DNA of 64,000 nt from Alistipes sp. Its GTDB lineage: Bacteria > Bacteroidota > Bacteroidia > Bacteroidales > Rikenellaceae. The stretch covers positions 62,001-126,000 of the forward strand of contig JAFQAN010000027.1 of the NCBI GenBank assembly GCA_017416915.1, given 5' to 3'. Below the pieces are notes generated by a model. That model did not search any database, was not told the origin of the DNA, and saw nothing but the letters and a program-made list of their open reading frames with translations. Of the stretch, positions 42,382 through 51,817 are shown piece after piece (the stretch's first letter is position 1; each line of letters begins with the position of its first letter). The position numbers and the translations under genes are program-made.

Positions 42382-43263
42382 TTACTTCTTGTTTTTGTTC
42401 CACAGATGCGCAACGATGCCTATCTGTATATCGGCGATATTGAACTTAAACTTCAAACCCGTGCGGTCGCGGCGACCAACCACCTCGTCGTTGGCATCCA
42501 TAAGGCGCACGTTGTTGTAGTATAAGCCGCCGATGCCCACCGTAACGGTTACGCACACCTGCGGGAAGACATAGACCGCCAAACCTGGGTTAAAGTTAAG
42601 ACGTGCGGCGAAGTTGCGGCTCAACGACGACTGAGCTACACCCTCATCGTCAGCGGTATAGAAGTTCATCGTACCCGTCTTGACCATCAGCTCCGACTCG
42701 ATAATCGCACCAATGATGCCGCGACGGTCGAGACCTATATAGTTGCGATGGAAGAACGACCACGAGAAGTTCTCGCTCTTCAAGCCCAAGTCCGACAGCG
42801 AGAACGAGAGGTCGGCAGCCGAGCCGAGGTTAAGTGCGATATTGCCCAAGTCGCCACGTATATACTCATAGCCAAAGCGCATACCCACAGAGCGATTATC
42901 GCGGTAGGCAAACGCCAAGAAGGGCTTTACGGTAGTGCTATTTAAGCCTATGTTGATGTCATCGACAAGTAGCATAAGCTCCGAGTCTTCGACACTTAGC
43001 TTGCCGTGCGACGCCGCCAAACCGAGCATCACCTCGCCCTTATAGACAAACTTATTACGATCGACGTGGCGGTCGATACGACGGCTGGTAGGCAGAAAAC
43101 GGCTGCTCTTATCCCTCTTTTCGACGGTCGCAGTATCTGCGGCAACAGCAACACTATCGGCAGCGACAACCGACGTTGTAGCGTCGCTAATGGATGTCTC
43201 TTGTGCGTGTGTCATCATCGACGTAAACGCAGCTGCAAGGAGTAGTAGTATGTATCTCTTCAT
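42382..43263 (-). CDS. Outer-membrane beta-barrel protein 2 of the surface operon
   Basis: 293 residues. Signal peptide ends THAQ (about residue 21). A Ser/Asp/Ala-rich linker (about 22-60) precedes a barrel with RSVGMRFGYEYIRGDL, FSWSFFHRNYIGLDRRGIIGAIIESELMV and LNFNPGLAVYVFPQVCVTVTVGIGGL. Same length as the next gene upstream and shares the VG[MI]RFGY strand, WxFxHR/GTIFWRPYIPLG strand and NPGLAVYVF/QPGIVAFVT strand, so the two are likely paralogues. The fold suggests a channel or an anchor for the lipoproteins around it; role unknown. Confidence 0.8.
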   Translation of the reverse strand: MKRYILLLLAAAFTSMMTHAQETSISDATTSVVAADSVAVAADTATVEKRDKSSRFLPTSRRIDRHVDRNKFVYKGEVMLGLAASHGKLSVEDSELMLLVDDINIGLNSTTVKPFLAFAYRDNRSVGMRFGYEYIRGDLGNIALNLGSAADLSFSLSDLGLKSENFSWSFFHRNYIGLDRRGIIGAIIESELMVKTGTMNFYTADDEGVAQSSLSRNFAARLNFNPGLAVYVFPQVCVTVTVGIGGLYYNNVRLMDANDEVVGRRDRTGLKFKFNIADIQIGIVAHLWNKNKK

Positions 43264-43275
43264 AATCGCCTGCGT

Positions 43276-44157
43276 TTATAAGTAGAACGACACACCAAAG
43301 CCAACCGACAATATATTGACCTTGAAATTCATATCGGTAGATTTTATCTCTCCCGTCTGCAAGTCGTTACCCAACTGCTTAGTACGCTCATAGCCGATGC
43401 CAAAGACACCAATAGATAGCTCCAAAGCGGTATTATTCGTAACGAATGCCACAATACCTGGCTGCAAGCCTACCGACGCTCCAAGCGACTCGGAGAATGT
43501 ACCTCGGTAGTTCTGCATCCCGTCAATTACGCCATCCTCAGCCACGAGCTTCGACTGACTTCCCGAGACATTTATCTGCACCTCGGCAAAGACCGCAAAG
43601 CGGTTGCTATGTCCGAGCGGAATGTAGGGGCGCCAAAATATCGTTCCCGTATAGCTATGCTTAATCTGATGAAAGTAATCAACACTGATATCCGTACCAG
43701 CTACACTCAGCGCCGCGCTGTCGATAGAGAGCATCGAGCGACCATAGCCAAAACGGATACCGACAGCCATATTCTTCCACGGAGCAATGGCTATCATAGG
43801 GCTTACCTTGACGGTATATCCTTCGGAGTTGATATCGTTGATTATAAGAAACTTATAATCTTTATTGGTATGTGTTGAGTACGATGCTGTACCACCGAAA
43901 ATCCACTGTCCCTTAGGCACAAACACGTCGTCGGTCGAGAAACCGCGACGCTTGCGCGCCTCGTTGGGCGTAAGTGGTAAGTTGGCAAGAGAAGCATCGC
44001 TCGTAGCACCCTCCTGAGCGTCATCTGCAAGCTGTGCCACAACACCATCAGTCGAGGTGGTTGTAGGCTCCGCTGCAACGACTGTCGCATCTTGCTGCGC
44101 TGCGGCAGAGAGCGTCGTAGCGAGCAACAGGAGTGCGGTAAAAAATCTCTTCATCAA
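43276..44157 (-). CDS. Outer-membrane beta-barrel protein 1 of the surface operon
   Basis: 293 residues. Signal peptide ends SAAAQ (about 21), followed by a Thr/Ala/Asp-rich linker and the barrel: GQWIFGGTASYSTHTN, NMAVGIRFGYGRSML, GTIFWRPYIPLGHSNRFAVFAEVQINVSG, LGASVGLQPGIVAFVTNNTALELSIGVFGIGY, ending VGFGVSFYL with a C-terminal aromatic pattern. Twelve bases separate it from its paralogue. The 200-base gap before it holds a GTAC hairpin (44258-44290) but no clear promoter. Confidence 0.8.
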   Translation of the reverse strand: MMKRFFTALLLLATTLSAAAQQDATVVAAEPTTTSTDGVVAQLADDAQEGATSDASLANLPLTPNEARKRRGFSTDDVFVPKGQWIFGGTASYSTHTNKDYKFLIINDINSEGYTVKVSPMIAIAPWKNMAVGIRFGYGRSMLSIDSAALSVAGTDISVDYFHQIKHSYTGTIFWRPYIPLGHSNRFAVFAEVQINVSGSQSKLVAEDGVIDGMQNYRGTFSESLGASVGLQPGIVAFVTNNTALELSIGVFGIGYERTKQLGNDLQTGEIKSTDMNFKVNILSVGFGVSFYL

Positions 44158-44257
44158 TAAAATCGTTTAAGGCACTTTTCGAAGGGCTGATAACGAAGAC
44201 TATATTGTCGCACCTCTTCGATTGCATTACCGTTATCGTAGCAACCATCGCCGAGCG

Positions 44258-44290
44258 AATGGGGTGTACCTCGACAGGTACTACCCCACT
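44258..44290. repeat. Isolated GTAC-apex hairpin
   Basis: TGGGGT (44261-44266) pairs with ACCCCA (44284-44289), and inside lies GTACCT-CGAC-AGGTAC (44267-44282). It has the same plan as the hairpins of the composite elements, without arrays or terminal repeats. It lies between the DUF4493+PCMD gene and the first barrel gene, inside the operon, so it may shape or partly end the transcript. Confidence 0.65.
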
Positions 44291-44357
44291 CTTCGGGATG
44301 TGTTTAGTCGGATGTTATAGCTCCATTTCGGTTAGGTTACGGAGCGATACGACCCGA

Positions 44358-46403
44358 TTAATAGTTGAAGCGCATATCATCGACATACATATACGACTCG
44401 GTAGAACCGCAGAAGTAGTCGCCATAAGCCGATGAGGCGAACGATATAACCACCTTAGTAGGCTTAACGTCGCTTACGTACGTTAGGTCGATGGTCTGCT
44501 CATACCACGACTCCTTGGTCTCCTGTGTACGGTAGGTACCATAGGCAACTACGCCCTCCATCGTACCAAGCATATCGTAGCTGATGAACGTGTCGGTATT
44601 TGAGGTATCAACGACGTGAGCCTCATCCCAGGTGGTGAGGATAACCATCACCTGATTAACATCGAGACCCGAGGCGGGGCTACCGCTATTCTCGTTGATG
44701 TTACCTGCCTTATTCTTCAACCATACAGAGAAGCTCTTAGGCTTAGCATTGAACGTAAAATCACGACCAAAGCCTACCATACCGTTAAGACCCTTCATCG
44801 AGAAGGTACCCGTAAAGAGGTTACCAGCGGCAAACTTACCGATACCACCCACAGCAGCCTTTACAGATTTGAGGTATGCCGAGTAGGTACCCGTAGAGCC
44901 AGGACGTACATCGGTCGAAGGCACTGTAAGATTGACACCTGCCTTCTGCGAACCGTCGTTACCCGTAAGCCAGAATGCCTGAGCGCCCTGCAAGAAGGGG
45001 TAGTATGCTGCCGAGCCATTCTGATACCACTGCTCCATATCCGAGTTGGGTACCTGTGAGCCAGCCTCCGTAGCGTAGTTCAACGCCTTACCCTTAGTGG
45101 CGCTATCCAAGATGAGCTTGTACTCATACTGCTTCTCAGCGGCAAAGCCCGTAGCCGAAGCGGTATATACACCCTCACCAGCAGCCGTAGCCGTAAGCTC
45201 CGACCACTCGCCACCTGCAAGACGGTAAGCGATCTTCACGCTCGATGCCGAGCTGAGGACATTTGCCGAGAAGGTAACATCGCCAGTCCAGAGGTCGTAA
45301 GCAGACGATGTTAAAGGCATAACGCCCTGAGCATCATAGACTACATCCTTAGTGAGCTTACCACCATCGACATCCTCGATGTAGAACGTGATAGCGCTCT
45401 GACCACCAGGAACATTTACGAAGAACGCCTCGTCGATGGTAATCTTATAGTTGAGATCGTCGGTCTTAACAACCGTAACGCCATCAATATCACCGCTCAA
45501 CAGGTCGAAGGTAACGTTATCTGCCGTGAGCTTCATAATCTTGATGTTGGCCAAGGCTGCAACGTTGTAGGTGAGCGCACCAGACACCGACGACTGCACA
45601 TTCTCGATAGCGAAGCCCTCGCCAACGATGGTAGGATCGGGGCTGAACGAGATATTGTCATCGAACTCCTCGATAGTCTCATCAACCGTAGCCGATATAA
45701 CCAACATACCGTCAGCATCCTTCGAGTATTTGAGCTTCACGGTATATTTTGCCGAAGCCTTAACATTCTCAATAACGCCCTCGGCAACGATGTCGCCCTC
45801 GGCGGGGTGCTTACCCTCGAAGTGCCAAGCAAGCGTGGTCTGAGCCTCGGGCATAAGGTAGTAACCCTCCTTCGACTCGGTATATTTCAGAGAGTGAACA
45901 TCGCCCGTCTTTACCGCCTGAGCATCGTAGCTGTCGGCAACGGCAATGATGGTGTTATAGCCTGCGCTAAGCTTCTCGGCGATAGTAGCATCGTACTCCA
46001 CAGCAGCAATTGTCGAGAGCAACTGACAATCTACCGTTACGTTCTCGACGTTACCGCCCGAGATAGTAAATTCGGTCTCGCCACGATAGCACTTCTCGTC
46101 GAACGAGGCTACGTGCTTCTCGCCCACCTCGACTACGGCCACGTAGTCATCAGCAAGCAGCGACAGGTACTCAGGGACGTCGTTAAGCGAGGTGTAGCGG
46201 CGCACCAACTGACGCTCGCCAAGGTCGTCCACCTTATATATCTTAATAGAGATAGTCTGATCGTCTGCTACGTCAGCAGCAAGAGCAACGCTCATCTTCA
46301 CAGCACCCTCACCGACATACTGCACCGATGTCTCCATATCTTTATCCTTTGAGCAAGATGCCAACACAAGCACCACGCTCAGCAATGATAATATCTTTTT
46401 CAT
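44358..46403 (-). CDS. DUF4493 and PCMD-domain surface lipoprotein
   Basis: 681 residues. Lipobox VLASC (Cys17). The N-terminal 240 residues match the DUF4493 pattern (GAVKMSVALAADV, PEYLSLLADDYVAVVEVGE, CYRGETEFTISGGNVENVTVDCQL, LAWHFEGKHP). A middle beta region follows, and the last 220 residues are a PCMD domain (VPNSDMEQWYQ, GIGKFAAGNLFTGTFSMKGLNGMVGFGRDF, KVVISFASSAYGDYFCGSTESYMYVDDMRFNY). It therefore combines both families found separately in its neighbours. Probably on the cell surface. Confidence 0.87.
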   Translation of the reverse strand: MKKILSLLSVVLVLASCSKDKDMETSVQYVGEGAVKMSVALAADVADDQTISIKIYKVDDLGERQLVRRYTSLNDVPEYLSLLADDYVAVVEVGEKHVASFDEKCYRGETEFTISGGNVENVTVDCQLLSTIAAVEYDATIAEKLSAGYNTIIAVADSYDAQAVKTGDVHSLKYTESKEGYYLMPEAQTTLAWHFEGKHPAEGDIVAEGVIENVKASAKYTVKLKYSKDADGMLVISATVDETIEEFDDNISFSPDPTIVGEGFAIENVQSSVSGALTYNVAALANIKIMKLTADNVTFDLLSGDIDGVTVVKTDDLNYKITIDEAFFVNVPGGQSAITFYIEDVDGGKLTKDVVYDAQGVMPLTSSAYDLWTGDVTFSANVLSSASSVKIAYRLAGGEWSELTATAAGEGVYTASATGFAAEKQYEYKLILDSATKGKALNYATEAGSQVPNSDMEQWYQNGSAAYYPFLQGAQAFWLTGNDGSQKAGVNLTVPSTDVRPGSTGTYSAYLKSVKAAVGGIGKFAAGNLFTGTFSMKGLNGMVGFGRDFTFNAKPKSFSVWLKNKAGNINENSGSPASGLDVNQVMVILTTWDEAHVVDTSNTDTFISYDMLGTMEGVVAYGTYRTQETKESWYEQTIDLTYVSDVKPTKVVISFASSAYGDYFCGSTESYMYVDDMRFNY

Positions 46404-46431
46404 AGTTACTGAATTCTAAATTACGTTACTC

Positions 46432-48093
46432 TTAACCCTCAGCGTGCAACATTACAGTCTTAGTTGTTACATTACCCTCCATATCGGTAACGGTCATCAC
46501 AAAGTCGTGGTCACCAGCGAAGCCGCCCAAGATGGTGAGGAAGCCTGTAATATTGAGGGCATCCTCCGAAATCTGAGTCTGGTTATATACAGCATCGCCC
46601 GTGGGGAAGCCCAAGCCGCTCAGTGAGTCGAAGAACTCAGTAGAGTTTACAAGGCTGAACTCGGCAGCAAGACCTACACCCTCCAACTCCTCAGGAGTAA
46701 GCGTCTCCGAAACAATCTTAATCTCGAAGTCCTTGATAGCCAACGGAGCGGTAACACGAATCGTACAAGTCATATCATCGGTAATCGTCTGACGCTCGTC
46801 GATGTTATAGCCTACCCATACGATGCGAGGTGCTACGTTCTGACCATAGGTAACCGTAAGCGTCTCGGTAGAGGTGCGACCGTTAGTATCGGTAGCCGTA
46901 ATGGTGTAGGTGTGCGTACCCTCGTACTTGTGCATAAGGTTGGCAGCCTGTGCGCCAAACTTGATGCGTGTAGAGGTCTTACCTGCCGCATCCGTGGGGT
47001 AACCCATCATCGACAACAGCATAGTCGATGCCGTAGGGTTGCACAAATCCTGTTCCAAAGGCAAAATCTGCGTATAAGCGGTCGTAAAGTCGCTATTGTC
47101 CGACGCCGCCTTAACTACGAGTGATGCCAACGGCGTCTTAGCGGTTACATCGATGTTGATGCTCTTCAAGAAGTTGCCATCCGTATCGAACATCTCGTCC
47201 GTAAGCTCAAACTCCTCAGCAAGGTCGTAGCCCTCCCAAGCGATTACAGGCATATCCGTATCATCGGGAATAACCTCCTCCATTAGAAAGGTGGCAGAGT
47301 CAAATACGACCTCCTCATCGTATGTCCAAGTGTCGCACTCGATTACCACAGATGCCGTACCATCCGAAGCGTGCTGGATAACGACGTTAATCTTACGCCA
47401 CTGAGCCGCCTTAACGCCCTTGATAGTGTTGGTCATCACAATATCCTTATCCTGACCTACGTAGCGGCAGTTAAGCGTGAACTTCAAGGTGTTCTCCGCA
47501 GCCAACGGCTCGAAGTAACCAGCACGAGTCTCGCTCATTGCGTAGGTAAGCTCGTTCTGCTCGATAGCCACGTCCATAGTGGTATAGGCGGGGTCAAGCT
47601 GGTCGGCAACGTCTGCCGAATAAGATACCGTAACCTTGATATTGGCAAGCTTACATACAATATCATCAACCGTAGTGGTCTGCTTACGTACAATCGTAAA
47701 CTCCTTCTCGGCGCTGTAAATAGGGCTCTCCCAAGCAGCTCCCGACATCTGACCAGAGGTCATCGAAAGCTTATAGAGACCGCCAGGCAACGAGATAGGC
47801 TCCGTGGGGCGCTCGCCATACTTAAACTCGGCAACGGTAGCACCCTCCGAGTTGGTGATTACCACGTCAAAGGTGTTGATATCGACGCCATCGGCACGTG
47901 TAGTCTTGGCAGGAGTCTGATAGTTCTCCGTGTCAATCATCACAGAGACTTCGAGACCGCCCAACGCCAGATAACCGATGTTATCTTTGTCGCCGTCGTA
48001 AATTACATCGTAATCAGTCTTATCCTTTCCGCACGAGCTGAGTGCTACTGCAACTACCAGCACAGCGCTAATTAATCTTACTACTGATTTCAT
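46432..48093 (-). CDS. DUF4493-family lipoprotein with extra beta domains
   Basis: 553 residues. Lipobox ALSSC (Cys21). Residues about 40-270 are DUF4493-like (LALGGLEVSVMIDTENY, FDVVITNSEGATVAEFKYGERP, SLPGGLYKLSMTSG, EKEFTIVRKQTTTVDDIVCKLANIKVTVSYS). The C-terminal half contains Ig/cadherin-like strands with two similar repeats (YEGTHTYTITATDTNGRTSTETLTVTY; FAGDHDFVMTVTDMEGNVTTKTVML). It lies 19 bases after the next DUF4493 gene. The family is linked with fimbria-like clusters, but no function is established. Confidence 0.8.
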   Translation of the reverse strand: MKSVVRLISAVLVVAVALSSCGKDKTDYDVIYDGDKDNIGYLALGGLEVSVMIDTENYQTPAKTTRADGVDINTFDVVITNSEGATVAEFKYGERPTEPISLPGGLYKLSMTSGQMSGAAWESPIYSAEKEFTIVRKQTTTVDDIVCKLANIKVTVSYSADVADQLDPAYTTMDVAIEQNELTYAMSETRAGYFEPLAAENTLKFTLNCRYVGQDKDIVMTNTIKGVKAAQWRKINVVIQHASDGTASVVIECDTWTYDEEVVFDSATFLMEEVIPDDTDMPVIAWEGYDLAEEFELTDEMFDTDGNFLKSINIDVTAKTPLASLVVKAASDNSDFTTAYTQILPLEQDLCNPTASTMLLSMMGYPTDAAGKTSTRIKFGAQAANLMHKYEGTHTYTITATDTNGRTSTETLTVTYGQNVAPRIVWVGYNIDERQTITDDMTCTIRVTAPLAIKDFEIKIVSETLTPEELEGVGLAAEFSLVNSTEFFDSLSGLGFPTGDAVYNQTQISEDALNITGFLTILGGFAGDHDFVMTVTDMEGNVTTKTVMLHAEG

Positions 48094-48112
48094 ATCTTTC
48101 TATCTTTTTTTA

Positions 48113-48892
48113 TTATGCAAATTCGTTAAGCTCCTCCTCGATAACCTTGCTCTCTACAAGAGTCTCGTTGAGCGATATTTCGAGTGTCGCCTGACCTACG
48201 TTCGACACATCCATCTTCACAGTGTAGATGGTGCGCGCTGCAAGGTTCTCCTTGCTGAACTCGGGCAGTGTGATAGTCTGAGCAGCTGCACCCGACTGGT
48301 TAGCCTGCTTGGTAGCCGTACCGCTCACGGTAAACGACTCGGGGGCGATGAAGAGCAACTCGCTCTGCGACGTTACGTCGAACTCGTTGCCCGCAGCCGT
48401 AGTCAGCGTCAGGGTGTAGCCACCAGGGAAGTAGGTCTCGAAGTTATCGGTAACCTCAACCTTTACCAACGCATTGGCAATAGTTGCCTTAACCTTAACC
48501 TCGGTGTGCTGACGTGCAACAACCTCAAACTCCTCTGAGCCGATAAAGGTAGCTTTGTCGTAGCCCTCAACAGTAACATCACCCGCCGTAACAGTAGCGC
48601 GGTAAGTACCATTGTAGAGGTACGAGTCATTAAACTCGGCGATGGCAGCGTACTCCTGCTTGTAGTTCATCGAGACACCCTCGATAAGCAAAGCAAAGTC
48701 CTCGGCAGCAGGCGTCGTGCAATTAACCTCGGTGGTTAGCTCGGCGCGCGTAACCTCAACATCCGTAGCAACATCACAGACGATGGCTACACTACCCTCA
48801 CCCTCCGTTACATCGACCTGCGGACCCTTATCCTTGCCACACGACACGAGTGTCAGGGCTGCAAGCGATGCGATTGTGAAAAGTTTTCTCAT
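48113..48892 (-). CDS. DUF4493-family lipoprotein (short)
   Basis: 259 residues. Lipobox TLVSC (Cys18), then GKDKGPQVD. The whole mature part fits DUF4493: GSVAIVCDVATDVEVTRAE, FALLIEGVSMNYKQEY, LYNGTYRATVTAGD, FIGSEEFEVVARQHTEVKVKATIANALVKVEVTDNF, YTLTLTTAAGNEF. It is the simplest member of the operon. Second gene, 91 bases after the fimbrillin-like gene. Confidence 0.85.
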   Translation of the reverse strand: MRKLFTIASLAALTLVSCGKDKGPQVDVTEGEGSVAIVCDVATDVEVTRAELTTEVNCTTPAAEDFALLIEGVSMNYKQEYAAIAEFNDSYLYNGTYRATVTAGDVTVEGYDKATFIGSEEFEVVARQHTEVKVKATIANALVKVEVTDNFETYFPGGYTLTLTTAAGNEFDVTSQSELLFIAPESFTVSGTATKQANQSGAAAQTITLPEFSKENLAARTIYTVKMDVSNVGQATLEISLNETLVESKVIEEELNEFA

Positions 48893-48983
48893 AATGAAAA
48901 AGTTTTAATTAATATAATTTGTTTTGTTCGTTTAATGTCGTTTGTTTCTATTGGATAATACCATATATCTGTCATCCCTTCGC

Positions 48984-50747
48984 CTACGGCAACACCTGAA
49001 CCTTGATATTGTCGATATAGAGCCAGAAGTTGGCATTACCAGCAAGAGCCGCAGGTGCGTCGGTATCACTCATCCACGAGAGACGTGTAGCGTTGCTTGC
49101 ACCCGAGAATGTTACGTCAGCGGGCGTAGCGACGTTGGTATAGCTACCCGTAGCATCTCCCACTACTTGATTGTTGATTACCACATTCGAGATATTCGTA
49201 GCGGGGCCTATCACGCCTGTCGAGTTTGTCCAGCCGAAGTTAAGCAGCGTATTACCCGAGCCAAGCAGATAAGAGCGCGTAGCGGCACTATACGTAAACT
49301 GCACACGCAGCGTCGCCGTGACACCGCTCTTCAACTTCGACATCGGCGGCGTATCTACACGTCCGCGATAGTTACTTATCGAGCCTAATCCCGTCTCCGA
49401 GCGACAGCACATACGCAACGAGCCACTCGAACAGCCATAGCGACCTCCCGACCAGCCACTCATACGCGAGTGCGAGGTGTAGTCCGAGAACCAGCTGCTA
49501 TAATTCTTAGAGTCGCCATTGAAGCCGTTGGCAGGGTCGTCGTGACCATCGCTAAATGCCGACACATCCGAGAATGACTCCTCGAAGAGGTATGGAATAT
49601 CTACCGATGGCATAATATGCTCGGTATAGGGCGTCAGCGTACCGACGTTGAGCGTAGCACTGACGATGGCGTGTGTCGAGTCGAACGTAAGCGTGAAGTA
49701 CTTGTTTTGGTATGCCGAGAGGTCTATCTCGCCCTTGTACTCCAATACGTAGTCGTTGGCGTCGTTACGCTGGAAGGTGCCGAGCGCTGTGTTATTGTGG
49801 TCAAAAATCGTGAACGAGTTGAAGTCCTCGCCGAGATAGTTCTCGCCAACAGAGAAGTGGAACGACGTATAGCGCTCCATCGCGGGTGTCGCCATCTTAA
49901 TCGGCGTAACGTGACCGCTACGCATATTGCGGGCGAGGTAGTACGAAGCCACCTCCGAACGGCGGTCTGTGTTGCGCACACGATACGTGATATTGCCATC
50001 AACCGTACCAGGAAGCACAAATACCCAGATGGTATCGCCAGCGTCGAAGCCCTCGGGGTTATTAACGGTAATTACGTTCGATAGATTTGTATAGATAGGC
50101 TCTGCATTGGGGTCTGTAACATCGTAGGTTACATCACCCACAACGGGTGCAGGGAAGGTAATTTCGAATGAGGTGAAGCGGTAGCCGAAGAGGTTACGAC
50201 CTTCGGGGATGTCGATACGCACGGCGTGCATCTTATGGCGCATCACGACATTGAAGTCGGTGCCTTTTGCCGTCAGAGGTCCTGTCTGGGTGGGTGTAGC
50301 GAGCATAATATCGTGTTCGCCATCGTATAATCCCGTCTGCTCGGCGCTCACGGTGTAGGTTACCTGAGTACCATTTACCGCGTCGGGAAGCGGCGAACAC
50401 ATCGCATAACGATAGGTATCCTCCGCCATTGCGGGGATTATTGCCGTAAAGAGCGCTCTTTCATATTCGGCGCTATAATGACGCATCGAGAACGGAGCGC
50501 CCTCGACAACATATTCGCCTGCGCTATTCTCCGCCCACAGCGCCACCTTGTCGCCTGGTGTCCAGTAGGCCGTCGTGCCATCGTCGGCAATAGCTGTGCG
50601 GCTCACTGCCATCGGCACCGAGAAGCCCACCTCGACCATATCGTCGGGCCTAACGGCAGATGTCGCACCACCCTCCATCTCGTCGCCACAAGCAACGACC
50701 GCCACAGCAGCTACGACCACGGAGAGTACTGTTCTTAAAAATCTCAT
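48984..50747 (-). CDS. Fimbrillin-like lipoprotein with C-terminal jelly-roll domain
   Basis: 587 residues. Lipobox AVVAC (Cys20). The N-terminal 280 residues fit the Bacteroidota fimbrillin/Mfa-like family (VEVGFSVPMAVSRTAIADDGTTAYWTPGDKVALWAE, LFTAIIPAMAEDTYRYAM, DFNVVMRHKMHAVRIDIP). The last 200 residues (IPYLFEESFSDVSAF ... NFWLYIDNIKVQVLP) are a beta jelly roll like the C-terminal modules of PCMD/DUF4493 proteins, with an unusual CSSGSLRMCCRS Cys cluster. First gene of the operon. It may be a structural or tip subunit of a surface appendage; inference. Confidence 0.8.
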   Translation of the reverse strand: MRFLRTVLSVVVAAVAVVACGDEMEGGATSAVRPDDMVEVGFSVPMAVSRTAIADDGTTAYWTPGDKVALWAENSAGEYVVEGAPFSMRHYSAEYERALFTAIIPAMAEDTYRYAMCSPLPDAVNGTQVTYTVSAEQTGLYDGEHDIMLATPTQTGPLTAKGTDFNVVMRHKMHAVRIDIPEGRNLFGYRFTSFEITFPAPVVGDVTYDVTDPNAEPIYTNLSNVITVNNPEGFDAGDTIWVFVLPGTVDGNITYRVRNTDRRSEVASYYLARNMRSGHVTPIKMATPAMERYTSFHFSVGENYLGEDFNSFTIFDHNNTALGTFQRNDANDYVLEYKGEIDLSAYQNKYFTLTFDSTHAIVSATLNVGTLTPYTEHIMPSVDIPYLFEESFSDVSAFSDGHDDPANGFNGDSKNYSSWFSDYTSHSRMSGWSGGRYGCSSGSLRMCCRSETGLGSISNYRGRVDTPPMSKLKSGVTATLRVQFTYSAATRSYLLGSGNTLLNFGWTNSTGVIGPATNISNVVINNQVVGDATGSYTNVATPADVTFSGASNATRLSWMSDTDAPAALAGNANFWLYIDNIKVQVLP

Positions 50748-51129
50748 ATCTTAACTTCTCTTATTTTCGGTTTCAAAGCGACAAACCACTGTGTCGTCGC
50801 ATCGGCTACGGCTAACGTATATATACACTACGCCCTACCCATTAAAAACTGCGGCAAAGATAAGGCAAACAATCTCATTTGAAAAATAAATTCAACGAAA
50901 CAGCCCATTTTCTCAATATAAATATAGTATTACCCCCACGAATCTGCCCAACGATTAGTATTTATACTAATAGAATTTACGGTTTATCGGCAAAAGCCGT
51001 ATAACGGAGGTTCAACACGACAGCCAACGCCTAAAAAAAATCGACCCCATAAGAGAGCTTATCCAATAAAATGACTATCTTTGTGGAGTGTGCGGTGCAA
51101 CGGTTGGCATCGCAAAGCGAAGTAAAAGT
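50748..51129. promoter_or_regulatory. Divergent promoter region between the surface operon and engB
   Basis: Minus strand: TATCTTTG (50855-50862) about 108 bases before the fimbrillin-like ATG. Plus strand: TATCTTTG (51076-51083) 46 bases before engB. Between them lies ATTAGTAT-TT-ATACTAAT (50954-50971), a perfect 8-bp-arm inverted repeat 92 bases upstream of the operon's -7 box, a good operator candidate. No gene seen. Confidence 0.65.
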
Positions 51130-51735
51130 ATGAGTATAAGTATCAAAGCAAAGTTCAAGTGCAGCTCGGAACGCATCTCACAAGTGCCAAAAGATGACCT
51201 GCGCGACATCGCCTTTATCGGGCGAAGCAACGTCGGTAAGTCGTCGCTGGTAAATATGCTCACGGGCATCAAGGGTTTGGCAAAGGTGTCGGCAACGCCT
51301 GGTAAGACGCGCCTTATAAACCACTTCCTCATAAACGATAGCTGGTACTTGGTAGATTTGCCAGGCTACGGCTATGCGCGAGTGTCGAAGTCGGCACGTG
51401 GCGAATTTCAAAAGATTATCACAGACTACGTGCTAAAATGCGAGAAGATGCACTTCCTCTTTGTGCTTGTCGATTCGCGCTTAGAGCCGCAGAGGATAGA
51501 CCTGAACTTCATCGAGTTACTTGGCGAGAACGGAGTGCCTTTCGGCATCATCTTCACCAAGTCGGACAAGCTCTCACAGGCACAACTCAACCGCAGCATC
51601 GCCACCTACCGCAAGACTCTCGCGGAGCAGTGGGAGGAGCTACCGCCGATGTTTGTGTCGTCGAGCGAAAAGGGCAAAGGGCGCGAGGAGATTTTAACAT
51701 TTATCGAGGAGTGTTTGACAAATGTTGAAAAATAG
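51130..51735 (+). CDS. engB: Ribosome-assembly GTPase EngB (YihA/YsxC)
   Basis: 201 residues from ATG 51130 (the frame opens at 51088 inside the leader). GTPase motifs are complete: GRSNVGKSS (G1), TPGKTR (G2), DLPGYGYA (G3), TKSDK (G4) and SSSEKGKG (G5). It helps assemble the 50S subunit and is usually essential. It is followed by prs with its own promoter. Confidence 0.96.
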   Translation: MSISIKAKFKCSSERISQVPKDDLRDIAFIGRSNVGKSSLVNMLTGIKGLAKVSATPGKTRLINHFLINDSWYLVDLPGYGYARVSKSARGEFQKIITDYVLKCEKMHFLFVLVDSRLEPQRIDLNFIELLGENGVPFGIIFTKSDKLSQAQLNRSIATYRKTLAEQWEELPPMFVSSSEKGKGREEILTFIEECLTNVEK

Positions 51736-51747
51736 ATAAGCTCGACT

Positions 51748-51778
51748 CTTGTTTTTTCGCCCAATATTCGTATCTTTG
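51748..51778 (+). promoter_or_regulatory. Promoter of prs
   Basis: CTTG (51748-51751), 19 bases, TATCTTTG (51771-51778), 39 bases before the ATG. Confidence 0.7.
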
Positions 51779-51817
51779 TCGAAAATTAAAAAATCTTAAC
51801 CAACCTATACTTAATTT

